The translations under genes and the position numbers were made by a program. 64,000 nucleotides of DNA from JACMLX01 sp031374935. GTDB taxonomy: Bacteria; Gemmatimonadota; Gemmatimonadetes; Gemmatimonadales; Gemmatimonadaceae. The stretch is taken from positions 98,741 through 162,740 of the forward strand of contig JANMHB010000025.1 of NCBI GenBank assembly GCA_031374935.1, written 5' to 3'. Of this stretch, positions 33,765-42,549 are shown one piece after another. Positions within the stretch are counted from its first letter, which is position 1, and each line of letters starts with the position of its first letter. Below the pieces are notes generated by a model that saw nothing but the letters and a program-made list of their open reading frames with translations, did no database searches and had not been told where the DNA came from.

Positions 33765-35294
33765 GTGCGCTGCTCGCTCCTGCTGTTGCTGTGTTCCCCG
33801 TTGGCCATGCTGCAGGCGCAACCGGCTCCTGACGCCCGCATTCGTGCGGTGATGGACCGGCCCGAGTTCGCCCACGCGAGCTGGGGCATGGAGTTCTACG
33901 ATCTCGACACAAAGACCGTGCGTGCCAGCTTCAACGGCGACCGGCTGTTTGTCCCCGGGTCCACCACCAAGCTGCTGACGATGGGCACCGCCCTTGAAGT
34001 TCTTGGCGCGGACCATCGGTTTCGGACGCGTGTCTATCGCACGGGGGCGATCAGGAATGGTGTGCTGGACGGCGATCTGGTGCTGGTCGCGAGTGGTGAT
34101 CCGAACCTCTCGGGCCGTCGGCGCGCGGATGGAAGCTACGCGTTCATCGACCGTGATCATTCCTATGGCGGCATGCCGCTGCCGACGGACCCGTTGGTGA
34201 CACTCCGCGACATTGCGAAGCAGATCGCCGCTCGAGGGATCACGTCGGTGACGGGGCAGGTGATCGTCGATGTTTCGTTGTTCCCGGAGGGGGATCGTGA
34301 GCTGGGTACGAACGTGGTGCTCTCGCCCATGGTCGTGAATGACAACGTGGTTGATATCGTGGTGACGCCTGGCTCACGCGCGGGTGAGCCGGCGGGCGTG
34401 GTCGTGTCGCCTCGCACCGGGTATCTCACTGTGCGGTCGATGATTGCGACCACGGACTCGGGCAGCGCAAGCTCGGTGCGCACGACGGAAGACAGCAGCA
34501 GCATCGACCATCGTGTGCTGGTGGTGACCGGCAGTGTGCCACGCGGTGCAGCGGTCAACATGCGATGGGCGGTCGCATCGCCGCGACGCTTCGGAGAAGT
34601 CGCCCTCAGTGAGGTGCTGGCCGACGCGGGTGTGAAGGCGCTTCCGCGACTCGGTCAGCGGGTGATTGACCTCGCGGCGCTCTCTCGTTCGTATGCCGAT
34701 TCGATGCTGGTGGCGGAGCACGTGTCGTTGGCACTGACGGCCGAGGCCGTGGTGCTGCTGAAGACCAGTCAGAACCTGCACGCGAGCAACTTCCCCTTGT
34801 TGCTGGGGGCACTCCCCGCGAATCGTGCCTCGGGCATGAATGGATTCGATCTCGCACGCGAGTGGCTGCAGCGTGAGGGGCTCGATCTCGACGGGGCGAT
34901 GCAGGGCGACGGAGCCGGCGGCGACGCGTTCTTCTCGCCGCGATTCATGACCCGGTACCTGGCACTCGTGGCGACCCGTCCGTGGGCGGCGGCGTTTGAA
35001 GCCGCCCTGCCGATCCTCGGCAGGGACGGTACCCTCGCGACGATTCAGGTGAGTGCGCCTGGCGCCGGCAAGGTGTTCGCGAAGACCGGTACCTACGCCA
35101 CGTACGATCCCCTCAACAAGCGGACACTCGTGACCGGCAAGGGGCTCGCGGGCTACTTCAGGTCGAAGAGCGGCCGGCGCATCGCCTTCGCGATCTACGT
35201 CAATCACTTCGCGGTGAAGAGCGGCGATCCCGCCATCGTGGCTGGTCAGGCGCTGGGTGAGATCGCGTCGCTGGCGTGGGAGCATCTGCGCTGA
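33765..35294 (+). CDS. dacB: D-alanyl-D-alanine carboxypeptidase/endopeptidase, PBP4 type
   Basis: This 509-residue S13 peptidase has a signal peptide (LLLLLCSPLAMLQA). The SxxK motif is Ser66-T-T-Lys69, the SxN motif is the SQN in LLKTSQNLHASN, and KTG is in VFAKTGTY near residue 443. A long insertion domain (about 90-270) between SxxK and SxN is typical of PBP4. It should trim or cleave peptidoglycan cross-links in the periplasm. The GTG start has GGAG 8 nt upstream, buried in a stem. No other start has a comparable site. Confidence 0.92.
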   Translation: MRCSLLLLLCSPLAMLQAQPAPDARIRAVMDRPEFAHASWGMEFYDLDTKTVRASFNGDRLFVPGSTTKLLTMGTALEVLGADHRFRTRVYRTGAIRNGVLDGDLVLVASGDPNLSGRRRADGSYAFIDRDHSYGGMPLPTDPLVTLRDIAKQIAARGITSVTGQVIVDVSLFPEGDRELGTNVVLSPMVVNDNVVDIVVTPGSRAGEPAGVVVSPRTGYLTVRSMIATTDSGSASSVRTTEDSSSIDHRVLVVTGSVPRGAAVNMRWAVASPRRFGEVALSEVLADAGVKALPRLGQRVIDLAALSRSYADSMLVAEHVSLALTAEAVVLLKTSQNLHASNFPLLLGALPANRASGMNGFDLAREWLQREGLDLDGAMQGDGAGGDAFFSPRFMTRYLALVATRPWAAAFEAALPILGRDGTLATIQVSAPGAGKVFAKTGTYATYDPLNKRTLVTGKGLAGYFRSKSGRRIAFAIYVNHFAVKSGDPAIVAGQALGEIASLAWEHLR

Positions 35295-35492
35295 GCGTGT
35301 GCTCGGTTCGCAGCCGCCCGGCGGTCCTCACCAGACGCCAACGTGCCGAGAGGGCGGCATCTGTCGCAGGTGTGCCCGACACGTGTGCGCCAGGGTCGCG
35401 GCAACCTTGCGATAGGTTCAGGTGACCGAGCACGGTATCGGATGGCTCGTGATGCATCCACCGACCAATTCACGCTAATGGAGTCTCCACGC

Positions 35493-35945
35493 ATGTCTCG
35501 CCTCGCGCTCCTGCTCGCGCTCGCCTTGGCCCCCGCCCAGCTGGCGGCCCAGGCCTCGCCCCTCGCCGGCGAGTGGTCCGTCACACTTGCGACCGGGATG
35601 CGCAACGAGAATGGCATAGAAACCCCGATCATGCAGACCGGGGCACTCAGCATCACGGCGCAGGGCGACTCACTGGTCGCGATCATGAAGATGCAGCCAC
35701 CCGAGGGAGCGCCCGCGCGCCCACCCTCGCGTATGGCGGCCAAGGTGGGTATGCCAGCGGTCTTCGTGTTGACGAGCCAGGCCACCCTCAACGTGAACGG
35801 CGAGAGGATGGTGCGCACATCGGTCAGCACCTTCACCCTCACGGCGACTGGTGATGTGCTGACCGGGACGCTGTCCCGGACGATCGAAGGAATTGACTTT
35901 CCCTCGACACCTCAGCCGGTGACCGGCTCCCGGGTCAAGCAGTAG
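35493..35945 (+). CDS. Small exported protein of unknown function
   Basis: This 150-residue protein has a signal peptide (MSRLALLLALALAPAQLAAQ) and a beta-rich mature part starting LAGEWSVTLATG, with later strands SITAQGDSLVAIMKM and FTLTATGDVLTGTLSR. This pattern is seen in small periplasmic proteins of unknown function, similar in style to the protein at 14615-15061. ATG 35493 has a GGAG nearby; an in-frame ATG at 35478 overlaps that site. It converges on the VPS10/BNR gene, ending 10 bp before it. Confidence 0.6.
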   Translation: MSRLALLLALALAPAQLAAQASPLAGEWSVTLATGMRNENGIETPIMQTGALSITAQGDSLVAIMKMQPPEGAPARPPSRMAAKVGMPAVFVLTSQATLNVNGERMVRTSVSTFTLTATGDVLTGTLSRTIEGIDFPSTPQPVTGSRVKQ

Positions 35946-35955
35946 CGAACCGCAC

Positions 35956-38900
35956 TCACGGCCACTTCGGTACTCGCCCCGCCGTCCACGGCGCGCCGGC
36001 CGCTTCGGCGGCGACTTCCAGCGTCCGCAGGTCCCGTTCCACCAGCTGTTCAATCGCTGCCCGCACCGGCGTGAACGTCTCGCTCGCCAGCTTCACACTC
36101 TGGCGCTGGGTGGCCGTCGCTGCGCCGCTGCCGTTCCAGTGGTAGCGCACCACTTCACTCACGCGCGCTGCGATGCTGGCTGGCGTCGGTTCGTTGCGGC
36201 GCGAGACGGTCACGTCGCCGCTGAGCGGAACGCGCAGATCCGCCAGACGCGTCTCGAGTGAGCGGGCGGTCGCTGCCAACGCCCGTGTGTCGGATGGCGC
36301 CGCCTCGAGTGCGCGCTTGAGCTGCGTCAGACGCAACTGCGTCTCGTTGAGCAGCGCGACCGACCCCAGCACCGCGCGCTGCAGCCGCGCCGACTCGAGA
36401 CGGAACTCCCGCGTTGCCGCATCGCGCACTGTTGTGCCGGCGAGTGCTGAAGGCGGCTCGGCATCGAATGTCTGCGTCGCAACCTCGCGCAGCTGACCAT
36501 CCTGCCGCAGCGCCAGCGTGACGGAGTACGTGCCCGGCGCAGCAACCGGCCCTTGCGGGCCGTCATCGTCGCCGTCCGGCGTTCGTGGTGCGGCGAGCGC
36601 CGGTGCGGCAAAGCGAAGGTCCCACGCCACGCGAGAGAATCCGGCTTTCACCGGTCCGGTCAATCGCCGCACCACACGGCCCTCGGCATCACTCACCGTG
36701 AGCACAGCTTCCGGCGCCTCTTCACGATCCTCGGCGCGCAACGCGTCGTAGCCGGGGAAGGGGACATCCTTCCCATCCTTCACCAGTGGCTTCTCGCGCT
36801 CCTGTCGCAGCGCCTTTTTCGTCTTCATTTCCTTCGGCAGCCAATAGGTGAAGACCGCACCGTGCGGTGGATTCGCAGCGACGTAGTGCTGCGCGCCGAA
36901 GAAGCCCGGCCCCGCGCCACCCATGTATGGCTGCGCGGGCAGAAACATCGGTGCCTTCCGGATCGGCAGCAGCGTCGCGCTGCCGGCGCCGACGGCCGAG
37001 AGTGCCGCCGCGTCGCGCGCGGCGACTCGCAGTGGCGTGAGGTCGTCGAGGATGTAGAACCCGCGCCCGAAGGTGGCGGCCACCAGATCCCCCTCGCGTT
37101 CCTGCACCACCAGATGCCGCACCTGAATCGTCGGCAGTCCGCCCTTGAGCGGGCGCCACCGCACGCCGCCGTCGAGCGAGACGAAGGCACCGAACTCCGT
37201 CCCCACGAAGAGCAGCCCTTTCACGGTCGGATCTTCGGCAATGGTGTACACCGCGCCCTTCGCAGGAAGATTGGCCGCGATGCTCCGCCACGACCGGCCG
37301 CGGTCAGATGACATCAGCAGGTACGGCGCGAAGTCGCCGGACCGATGGTTGTTGAAGACGGCATAGACCGCGTTCGCGTCGTGACGACTGGCCACGAGCT
37401 GGATCGCGTAGGTCGTGTCGGGCACGCCGGGAAATGTGGCCATGCGCCGCCAGTTCGCGCCGCCATCTTCGCTGATCTGCACCAGGCCATCATCGGTGCC
37501 GACGTACAGCAGGCCCTCGACCTTCGGCGACTCGGTAATGGTGATGATCGACCCGAAGAAGCTGGTGGAGCTGTTGCGCGCGATGGCATCGACGCTCTGC
37601 TGCCGGCCGAGCAGCCGGAGTTGGGCGCGATCGACGTTGCGCGTCAGGTCGGCGGACTTCATGGTCCACGACTCGCCGCGATCATCGGAGCGCCAGAGCC
37701 GCTGCGACCCATAGTAGATGCGCTTCGGGTTGTGCGGCGAAATCAGCAGCGGCGAATCCCAGTACCAGCGGTTCGGTGCATCGTTCGCTCCCACCTGCGG
37801 CTGAATGCCGGTGTTCTCGCCGGTGCGCCGATCGTGCCGCACCAGGCCGCCGTTCTGCCATTCGCCATACACCGTGTTCGGATCGGTCGGATCGATCTGC
37901 ACCGAGAACCCGTCGCCGAAGACGACCATCTGCCATTCCGCATTCGCCACGCCGTGCAGTGTGTTGTTGCGCGACGGACCGCCGAAGGTCGCGTTGTCCT
38001 GCGTACCGCCGTACACCCTGTAGAACGGCTCGCTGTTGTCCACCGCCACCTTGTAGAACTGCGCCAGCGGCAGGTTCGGGAAGAACTTCCAGCTCGCGGC
38101 CCGATCGAAGGACTCGTACAACCCGCCGTCGGAGCCCACCAGACAGTGATTGGCGTCGGTGGGGTCGATCCAGATGACGTGATTGTCGACATGCTTGTAC
38201 TGCTCGCCGAGCCGACGGAAGGTCCGGCCTGCATCATCGCTGACCATGTTGTACGTATCGACCAGGTACACCCGGTCCACATTGTGCGGATCGGCGGTGA
38301 TCTCCGCGTAGTACAAGCCGCTGGTCGAGGCGTCGCCCATGCGAGTCCAGCTGGCACCGATGTCGGTGGAGCGATACACGCCGCCCCGGTTGTTCGCCGC
38401 CTCCATCACGGCGTAGACCACATCCGGGTCCTTCGGGCTGATGGCCAGGCCAATCCGTCCCAGTTCCTCGGTGGGCAATCCGCTGGTGATCTTCGTCCAC
38501 GTCGCGCCGGCATCGGTCGAGCGGTGGAGCGCGCTCTCCGGCCCGCCGCTGACCTGTCCCCAGACGCGGCGCTGGCGGACATGCGTGGTGGCGATGAGGA
38601 TGTCGGGATTGCGCGGATCGAGTTGTACATCGTTCACGCCCACCCACTCGCCGCCGCCCAACACGCGCGTCCACGTCTTGCCGCCGTCGGTGGTCTTGTA
38701 GAGACCGCGTTCGCCCCCGGCGCTCCACAGCGGGCCCTGTGCCGCGACATACACCACATTGCTGTTGCGCGGATCGATGACGATGCGCCCGATGTGCTCC
38801 GATGTCTTGAGGCCGACATTCGTCCACGACTTGCCATCATCGAGCGACTTGTAGACACCATCGCCGTAGGCGACCGCACGCTGGTAGTTGTTCTCGCCCG

Positions 38901-39300
38901 ATCCCACCCAGACCACGTGCGGATTGCCCGGATCGACCGTCACCGCACCGATCGAGTAGGTGGACTGGCCATCGAACACCGGCGAGAAGGTCGTCCCGGC
39001 GTTGGTCGTCTTCCACAGCCCACCGCTGGCCGCCGCGACATACCAGGTGCGCGGCGTCCGCGGATGAATTGCCAGATCGCTGATCCGGCCCGACATCGTG
39101 GCGGGGCCGATGCTGCGCCACGTCAGGCCGTCGAGCGACGGGCCGGGTGGTGTCGTGTCGGCCTTCGGTGCAGCGGTGCCGGCGCGGGAGGCGGTGACGG
39201 GTGCCGCACGGCCCTGCGCCGCGAGGGCAGGCAGTGGTGCCAGCAGGCTGGCCAGCGCCAGGAGTGCGCCGGTGGAGGTACGAACCGTGGACATGGGCAT
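35956..39300 (-). CDS. Large exported BNR/VPS10-like beta-propeller protein
   Basis: This 1,114-residue protein has a signal peptide (GALLALASLLAPLPALAAQ). Residues 55 to about 760 contain many BNR/sortilin-type blades, each with an Asp-box-like turn such as TTNAGTTFSPV, SLDDGKSWTNV, TTDGGKTWTRV, STDAGATWTKI and SSDRGRSWRSI, between strands of the VDPGNPHVVWVGSG type. The C-terminal third (about 800-1114) is Ala/Arg/Leu-rich, with coiled or helical sequence around 1000-1060. Such proteins are common in secreting heterotrophs and resemble glycosidase or photosystem-stability (Ycf48-like) propellers. No catalytic residues can be assigned. Confidence 0.85.
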   Translation of the reverse strand: MPMSTVRTSTGALLALASLLAPLPALAAQGRAAPVTASRAGTAAPKADTTPPGPSLDGLTWRSIGPATMSGRISDLAIHPRTPRTWYVAAASGGLWKTTNAGTTFSPVFDGQSTYSIGAVTVDPGNPHVVWVGSGENNYQRAVAYGDGVYKSLDDGKSWTNVGLKTSEHIGRIVIDPRNSNVVYVAAQGPLWSAGGERGLYKTTDGGKTWTRVLGGGEWVGVNDVQLDPRNPDILIATTHVRQRRVWGQVSGGPESALHRSTDAGATWTKITSGLPTEELGRIGLAISPKDPDVVYAVMEAANNRGGVYRSTDIGASWTRMGDASTSGLYYAEITADPHNVDRVYLVDTYNMVSDDAGRTFRRLGEQYKHVDNHVIWIDPTDANHCLVGSDGGLYESFDRAASWKFFPNLPLAQFYKVAVDNSEPFYRVYGGTQDNATFGGPSRNNTLHGVANAEWQMVVFGDGFSVQIDPTDPNTVYGEWQNGGLVRHDRRTGENTGIQPQVGANDAPNRWYWDSPLLISPHNPKRIYYGSQRLWRSDDRGESWTMKSADLTRNVDRAQLRLLGRQQSVDAIARNSSTSFFGSIITITESPKVEGLLYVGTDDGLVQISEDGGANWRRMATFPGVPDTTYAIQLVASRHDANAVYAVFNNHRSGDFAPYLLMSSDRGRSWRSIAANLPAKGAVYTIAEDPTVKGLLFVGTEFGAFVSLDGGVRWRPLKGGLPTIQVRHLVVQEREGDLVAATFGRGFYILDDLTPLRVAARDAAALSAVGAGSATLLPIRKAPMFLPAQPYMGGAGPGFFGAQHYVAANPPHGAVFTYWLPKEMKTKKALRQEREKPLVKDGKDVPFPGYDALRAEDREEAPEAVLTVSDAEGRVVRRLTGPVKAGFSRVAWDLRFAAPALAAPRTPDGDDDGPQGPVAAPGTYSVTLALRQDGQLREVATQTFDAEPPSALAGTTVRDAATREFRLESARLQRAVLGSVALLNETQLRLTQLKRALEAAPSDTRALAATARSLETRLADLRVPLSGDVTVSRRNEPTPASIAARVSEVVRYHWNGSGAATATQRQSVKLASETFTPVRAAIEQLVERDLRTLEVAAEAAGAPWTAGRVPKWP

Positions 39301-39582
39301 TGGTGGCGGAAGACGGACGGGCGCATGCGGTCGATGCCGGCAGGTGGCATCGTCTGCGGCATCGACTGACTGATACGCGTCGATCGATGGCATTGCTGCA
39401 TGCGACAACGGTATGGCCCGAATCGCAGCCGGGATACCCTCCGGCGCGTCGCGTCCAACCGGGGGGTGCAGTCGCTGGTAGCGTGAGCGGGCGCTGAACT
39501 CCAGCTTTCGGCATGCTGAGCCGCCCACCTGTCCGTCGCACCGACACGCCGACCCCCGTTTCGCCAGGCGCGTCCCCGGGTG

Positions 39583-40896
39583 ATGGCGAGACCCGCTGCG
39601 CGCGTCAGTATGCGTAGTCAGTCATTCCGCGTACTGCTCGCTCTCGTGATCGGCCTGGCGCTCGGCATGGGAGTGGCCACGACGGGCGACGTCGACTTTG
39701 CGCGCCTCGTCCCGGTTGCCGATGTCATTGGCACGCTCTGGACCAACGCCATCCGGATGACGGTCATTCCACTCGTCGCGGCGCTGACCATTGCCTCGGT
39801 GGCGGGCACGGGCGCGACGTCCGAACTGCGTCGTGCGATGGGTCGGGCGGTGGTGGTCTTCGTCGTGCTGCTGGTCAGCGGCGGTGTCCTTGCCCTGATC
39901 ATTGGTGAGATTGCCTTTGCCGACTTCGTGCTGCCCGCCGACGTGGCACTTCGCATCCGAGCGACCGCCACGGCCGCAGGCAGCACGCCGACGCTTCCGG
40001 GCATCGGTCAACGTATCATCGAGATGGTGCCGTCCAACCCCGTCAAGGCCGCCGCCGATGGCGCTCTGCTGCCGCTGGTGGTTTTCTCGCTCGCCCTCGG
40101 CTTTGCGCTGAAGCAGGTGGCGCAGGACCGTCGCGATACGATCATCACGTTCTGCCGCGGCCTCTCCGACGCATTGCTGGTCGTCGTCGGCTGGGTCGTC
40201 GCGGCGGCGCCGATCGGTGTGCTGGCTCTCGCGTTCGCGCTGGGCGCGCGGCTTGGCACTTCGAGCGTGGGTGCGCTGGCGCGGTACATCGCGACGCTGT
40301 CGGCGGTCCTGATCATCTTCACCCTGCTGCTCTATCCGGTGGTGGTGCTCCTCGGTCGCATGCCGTTCCGTCGATTCCTGGCGGCGGCGGCACCAGCGCA
40401 GGCGCTTGCGGCAGGATCGCGTTCATCGCTGAGTGCCTTGCCGATGATGATCAGCGCAGCGCGCGAGAAACTGGGCCTCGATGCAGCCGCCAGTGGCTTC
40501 GTCTTGCCGCTGGCCGTCTCGATCTTCCGTGTGAACGTGCCGATGGCATGGGTTGTTGGCGTGATCTTTCTTGGCAAGCTGTATGGCGTCGAGATCAGTG
40601 TTGCGACGCTGGCGATGGTCATCGTCACTTCGACGCTGCTCAGTTTCAGCGTCCCCGGAATCCCGTCAGGAAGCCTGTTCATCCTTGCACCGGTGCTGGT
40701 GGATCTGGGCTTGCCGGCCGAAGCGGTTGGCATCCTGATCGCGGTGGACGTGATTCCGGACATCTTCAAGACCACGGCGAATGTCACGGCGCATCTGACG
40801 GCGGCGACGCTGGCGAGCGGGAAGTCATCGGATGATGCACTCGGTGCCGCCAGTGCAGGCGGTGTCGCTGATGCCTCCGCGGCGAACGCGCGGTAG
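39583..40896 (+). CDS. Dicarboxylate/amino acid:cation symporter (DAACS family)
   Basis: This 437-residue transporter has the GltP/DctA pattern of eight membrane helices and two re-entrant loops. GSRSSLSALPMM stands for the serine-rich hairpin 1, and the conserved helix 7/hairpin 2/helix 8 regions are TNAIRMTVIPLVAALTIASV, FSVPGIPSGS and DVIPDIFKTTANVTAHLTAA. It should co-transport an acidic amino acid or dicarboxylate with sodium or protons. It heads a four-gene operon, with the AroM gene 9 bp downstream, so it probably imports that pathway's substrate or a carboxylate from it. ATG 39610 is an alternative start. Confidence 0.87.
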   Translation: MARPAARVSMRSQSFRVLLALVIGLALGMGVATTGDVDFARLVPVADVIGTLWTNAIRMTVIPLVAALTIASVAGTGATSELRRAMGRAVVVFVVLLVSGGVLALIIGEIAFADFVLPADVALRIRATATAAGSTPTLPGIGQRIIEMVPSNPVKAAADGALLPLVVFSLALGFALKQVAQDRRDTIITFCRGLSDALLVVVGWVVAAAPIGVLALAFALGARLGTSSVGALARYIATLSAVLIIFTLLLYPVVVLLGRMPFRRFLAAAAPAQALAAGSRSSLSALPMMISAAREKLGLDAAASGFVLPLAVSIFRVNVPMAWVVGVIFLGKLYGVEISVATLAMVIVTSTLLSFSVPGIPSGSLFILAPVLVDLGLPAEAVGILIAVDVIPDIFKTTANVTAHLTAATLASGKSSDDALGAASAGGVADASAANAR

Positions 40897-40905
40897 CCGT
40901 CGCAT

Positions 40906-41577
40906 ATGCCTCCACGCCTCGGCGTCATCACGATCGGCCAGTCGCCGCGCCCGGACCTGCATGCCGTCTTCGCGCGCGAAGCACCGCATGCAGAAGTCGT
41001 TGTGCGCGGCGCGCTCGATGATCTCGATGCGTCGGCCATCGCGGCCCTTGCGACACGATCGTGCGACTACCCCTTGCTGGTGCGACTGCGTGATGGTGGG
41101 TCGGCCGAGTTGCCGCTGGCGACGATACATGCACGCGTGCTCGCGGTGGCGCAGGCGCTGGCAGGCGACGGTGTGTACGCCATTGTCGTGGCCTGTGCGG
41201 GCGACTTTCCCGAGGTCCCGTGTGCGGTGCCGGTGTTGCTGCCGGGTCGGATACTTCCTGCCGTCGTGCGGGCAATGGTTCGGTCGACTCACATCGGCGT
41301 GGTGTCGCCAATCGCCGGTCAGCTCGCGGCGGCGGAAGCCAAGTGGCGTGCCGATGGTTTCGATCCAGTCATGGCATGCGCATCGCCTATGATCGACGAC
41401 GACATCGACGCTGCGGCGCGAACGATGCGCCACGCCGCACCGGACCTGGTCGTTCTCGACTGCATGGGGCATGGTGCCGACTACACGCGCCGGTTTGCGG
41501 ACCTGTGTCGGCGTCCGGTCGTCTCGGCCCAATCAGTCACGGCACGCCTTGCCGGCGCGCTGCTTCCTCCAACGTGA
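40906..41577 (+). CDS. AroM-family protein with racemase-like cysteine pair
   Basis: This 223-residue protein matches the AroM family, starting PRLGVITIGQSPRPDL. It has Cys97 in VVACAGDFPE and Cys186 in VVLDCMGHGADY. AroM is of unknown function and belongs to the wider Asp/Glu/hydantoin racemase fold, in which a Cys pair moves the substrate proton. Both positions are kept. It sits between a transporter and a hydantoinase-type gene, so a racemase or isomerase role on a cyclic or amino acid intermediate is an inference worth testing. No shikimate gene is near, so the aro name is misleading. Confidence 0.85.
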   Translation: MPPRLGVITIGQSPRPDLHAVFAREAPHAEVVVRGALDDLDASAIAALATRSCDYPLLVRLRDGGSAELPLATIHARVLAVAQALAGDGVYAIVVACAGDFPEVPCAVPVLLPGRILPAVVRAMVRSTHIGVVSPIAGQLAAAEAKWRADGFDPVMACASPMIDDDIDAAARTMRHAAPDLVVLDCMGHGADYTRRFADLCRRPVVSAQSVTARLAGALLPPT

Positions 41578-41622
41578 TCGCCGCCAATGCCACACCCTCT
41601 TGCTGACGTGCGCAGAGCACGG

Positions 41623-42549
41623 ATGGACACCACCGCACGCGGTGTCTACGTGATCTCGGCCACCCCGTTCACCGAGTCGGGTGACATCGACTGGACAAGC
41701 CTCGATCGCCTCATCGATTTCTACCTCGGACACGGCGTGCACGGGATCACGCTGCTCGGCATGATGGGTGAGGCGAACAAGCTGAATGACACGGAGAGCG
41801 AGGCCGTGGTGCGGCATGCGACGAAGCGCATCGCAGGGCGGGTTCCGGTGGTCGTCGGCGTCAGCGGCACGTCGCTGGCGCAGATGCGCGCGCTGAGTGA
41901 GGTGGCGATGGGCGAGGGCGCGGCGGCGGTGATGGTGGCACCGATCACCGGTCTGCGCACCGATGATCAGATTGCGAGCTACGTGCGCGCCGTCTGTGAT
42001 GCTCTGGGTGATGTCCCCATCGTCTATCAGGACTATCCTCCCACCACCGGCGTGTGGCTGGGCGCGTCACTCTGGGCGCGGTTGATCGCCGCGCATCCAC
42101 AGATCGTGATGCTGAAGGCGGAAGACACTCCGGGGCTCGACAAGCTGACCGCCATCCGGAGCGCGGAAGGCGCAGGTTCCTTGCGGCGCAGCAGCATCAC
42201 GGTCGGCAACGGCGGAATCTTCCTGCCGCAGTCGCTGCACCGTGGCGCGGATGGGATCATGACCGGCTTCAGTTTTCCCGAGATGCTGGTCGAGGTCTAC
42301 ACGCGGCACAAGGCGGGTGACGTGGATGGTGCCGAGGACTGCTATGAGCGCTACCTGCCGCTGGTGTCGTACGAGTTGCAGCCCGGATTTGGCCTGGCGG
42401 TGCGGAAGGAGATCCTGCGGCGGCGTGGCGCGATCGCGCACGGAGTCGTTCGCGCGCCTGGCCCGCGCCTGACCGCGGCTGACCATTTCGAGATCGATCG
42501 CCTTCTGGCGCGACTCGCGGCGGCGCTCGGTCGCCCGGTGACGGCGTGA
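41623..42549 (+). CDS. DHDPS/NAL-family class I aldolase-type lyase
   Basis: This 308-residue TIM barrel has the Schiff-base Lys165 in VMLKAED and catalytic Tyr135 in IVYQDYPP. GHGVHGITLLGMMGEA stands where DapA has its GTTGE-type loop. The usual GTTGE and YNxP motifs are altered, so the substrate is probably not pyruvate plus aspartate semialdehyde. The product could be a 2-oxo acid or a related cyclic compound. ATG 41623 fits the family start; 41587 is an in-frame alternative. Its stop overlaps the hydantoinase GTG start by 4 bp, which suggests consecutive steps. Confidence 0.87.
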   Translation: MDTTARGVYVISATPFTESGDIDWTSLDRLIDFYLGHGVHGITLLGMMGEANKLNDTESEAVVRHATKRIAGRVPVVVGVSGTSLAQMRALSEVAMGEGAAAVMVAPITGLRTDDQIASYVRAVCDALGDVPIVYQDYPPTTGVWLGASLWARLIAAHPQIVMLKAEDTPGLDKLTAIRSAEGAGSLRRSSITVGNGGIFLPQSLHRGADGIMTGFSFPEMLVEVYTRHKAGDVDGAEDCYERYLPLVSYELQPGFGLAVRKEILRRRGAIAHGVVRAPGPRLTAADHFEIDRLLARLAAALGRPVTA

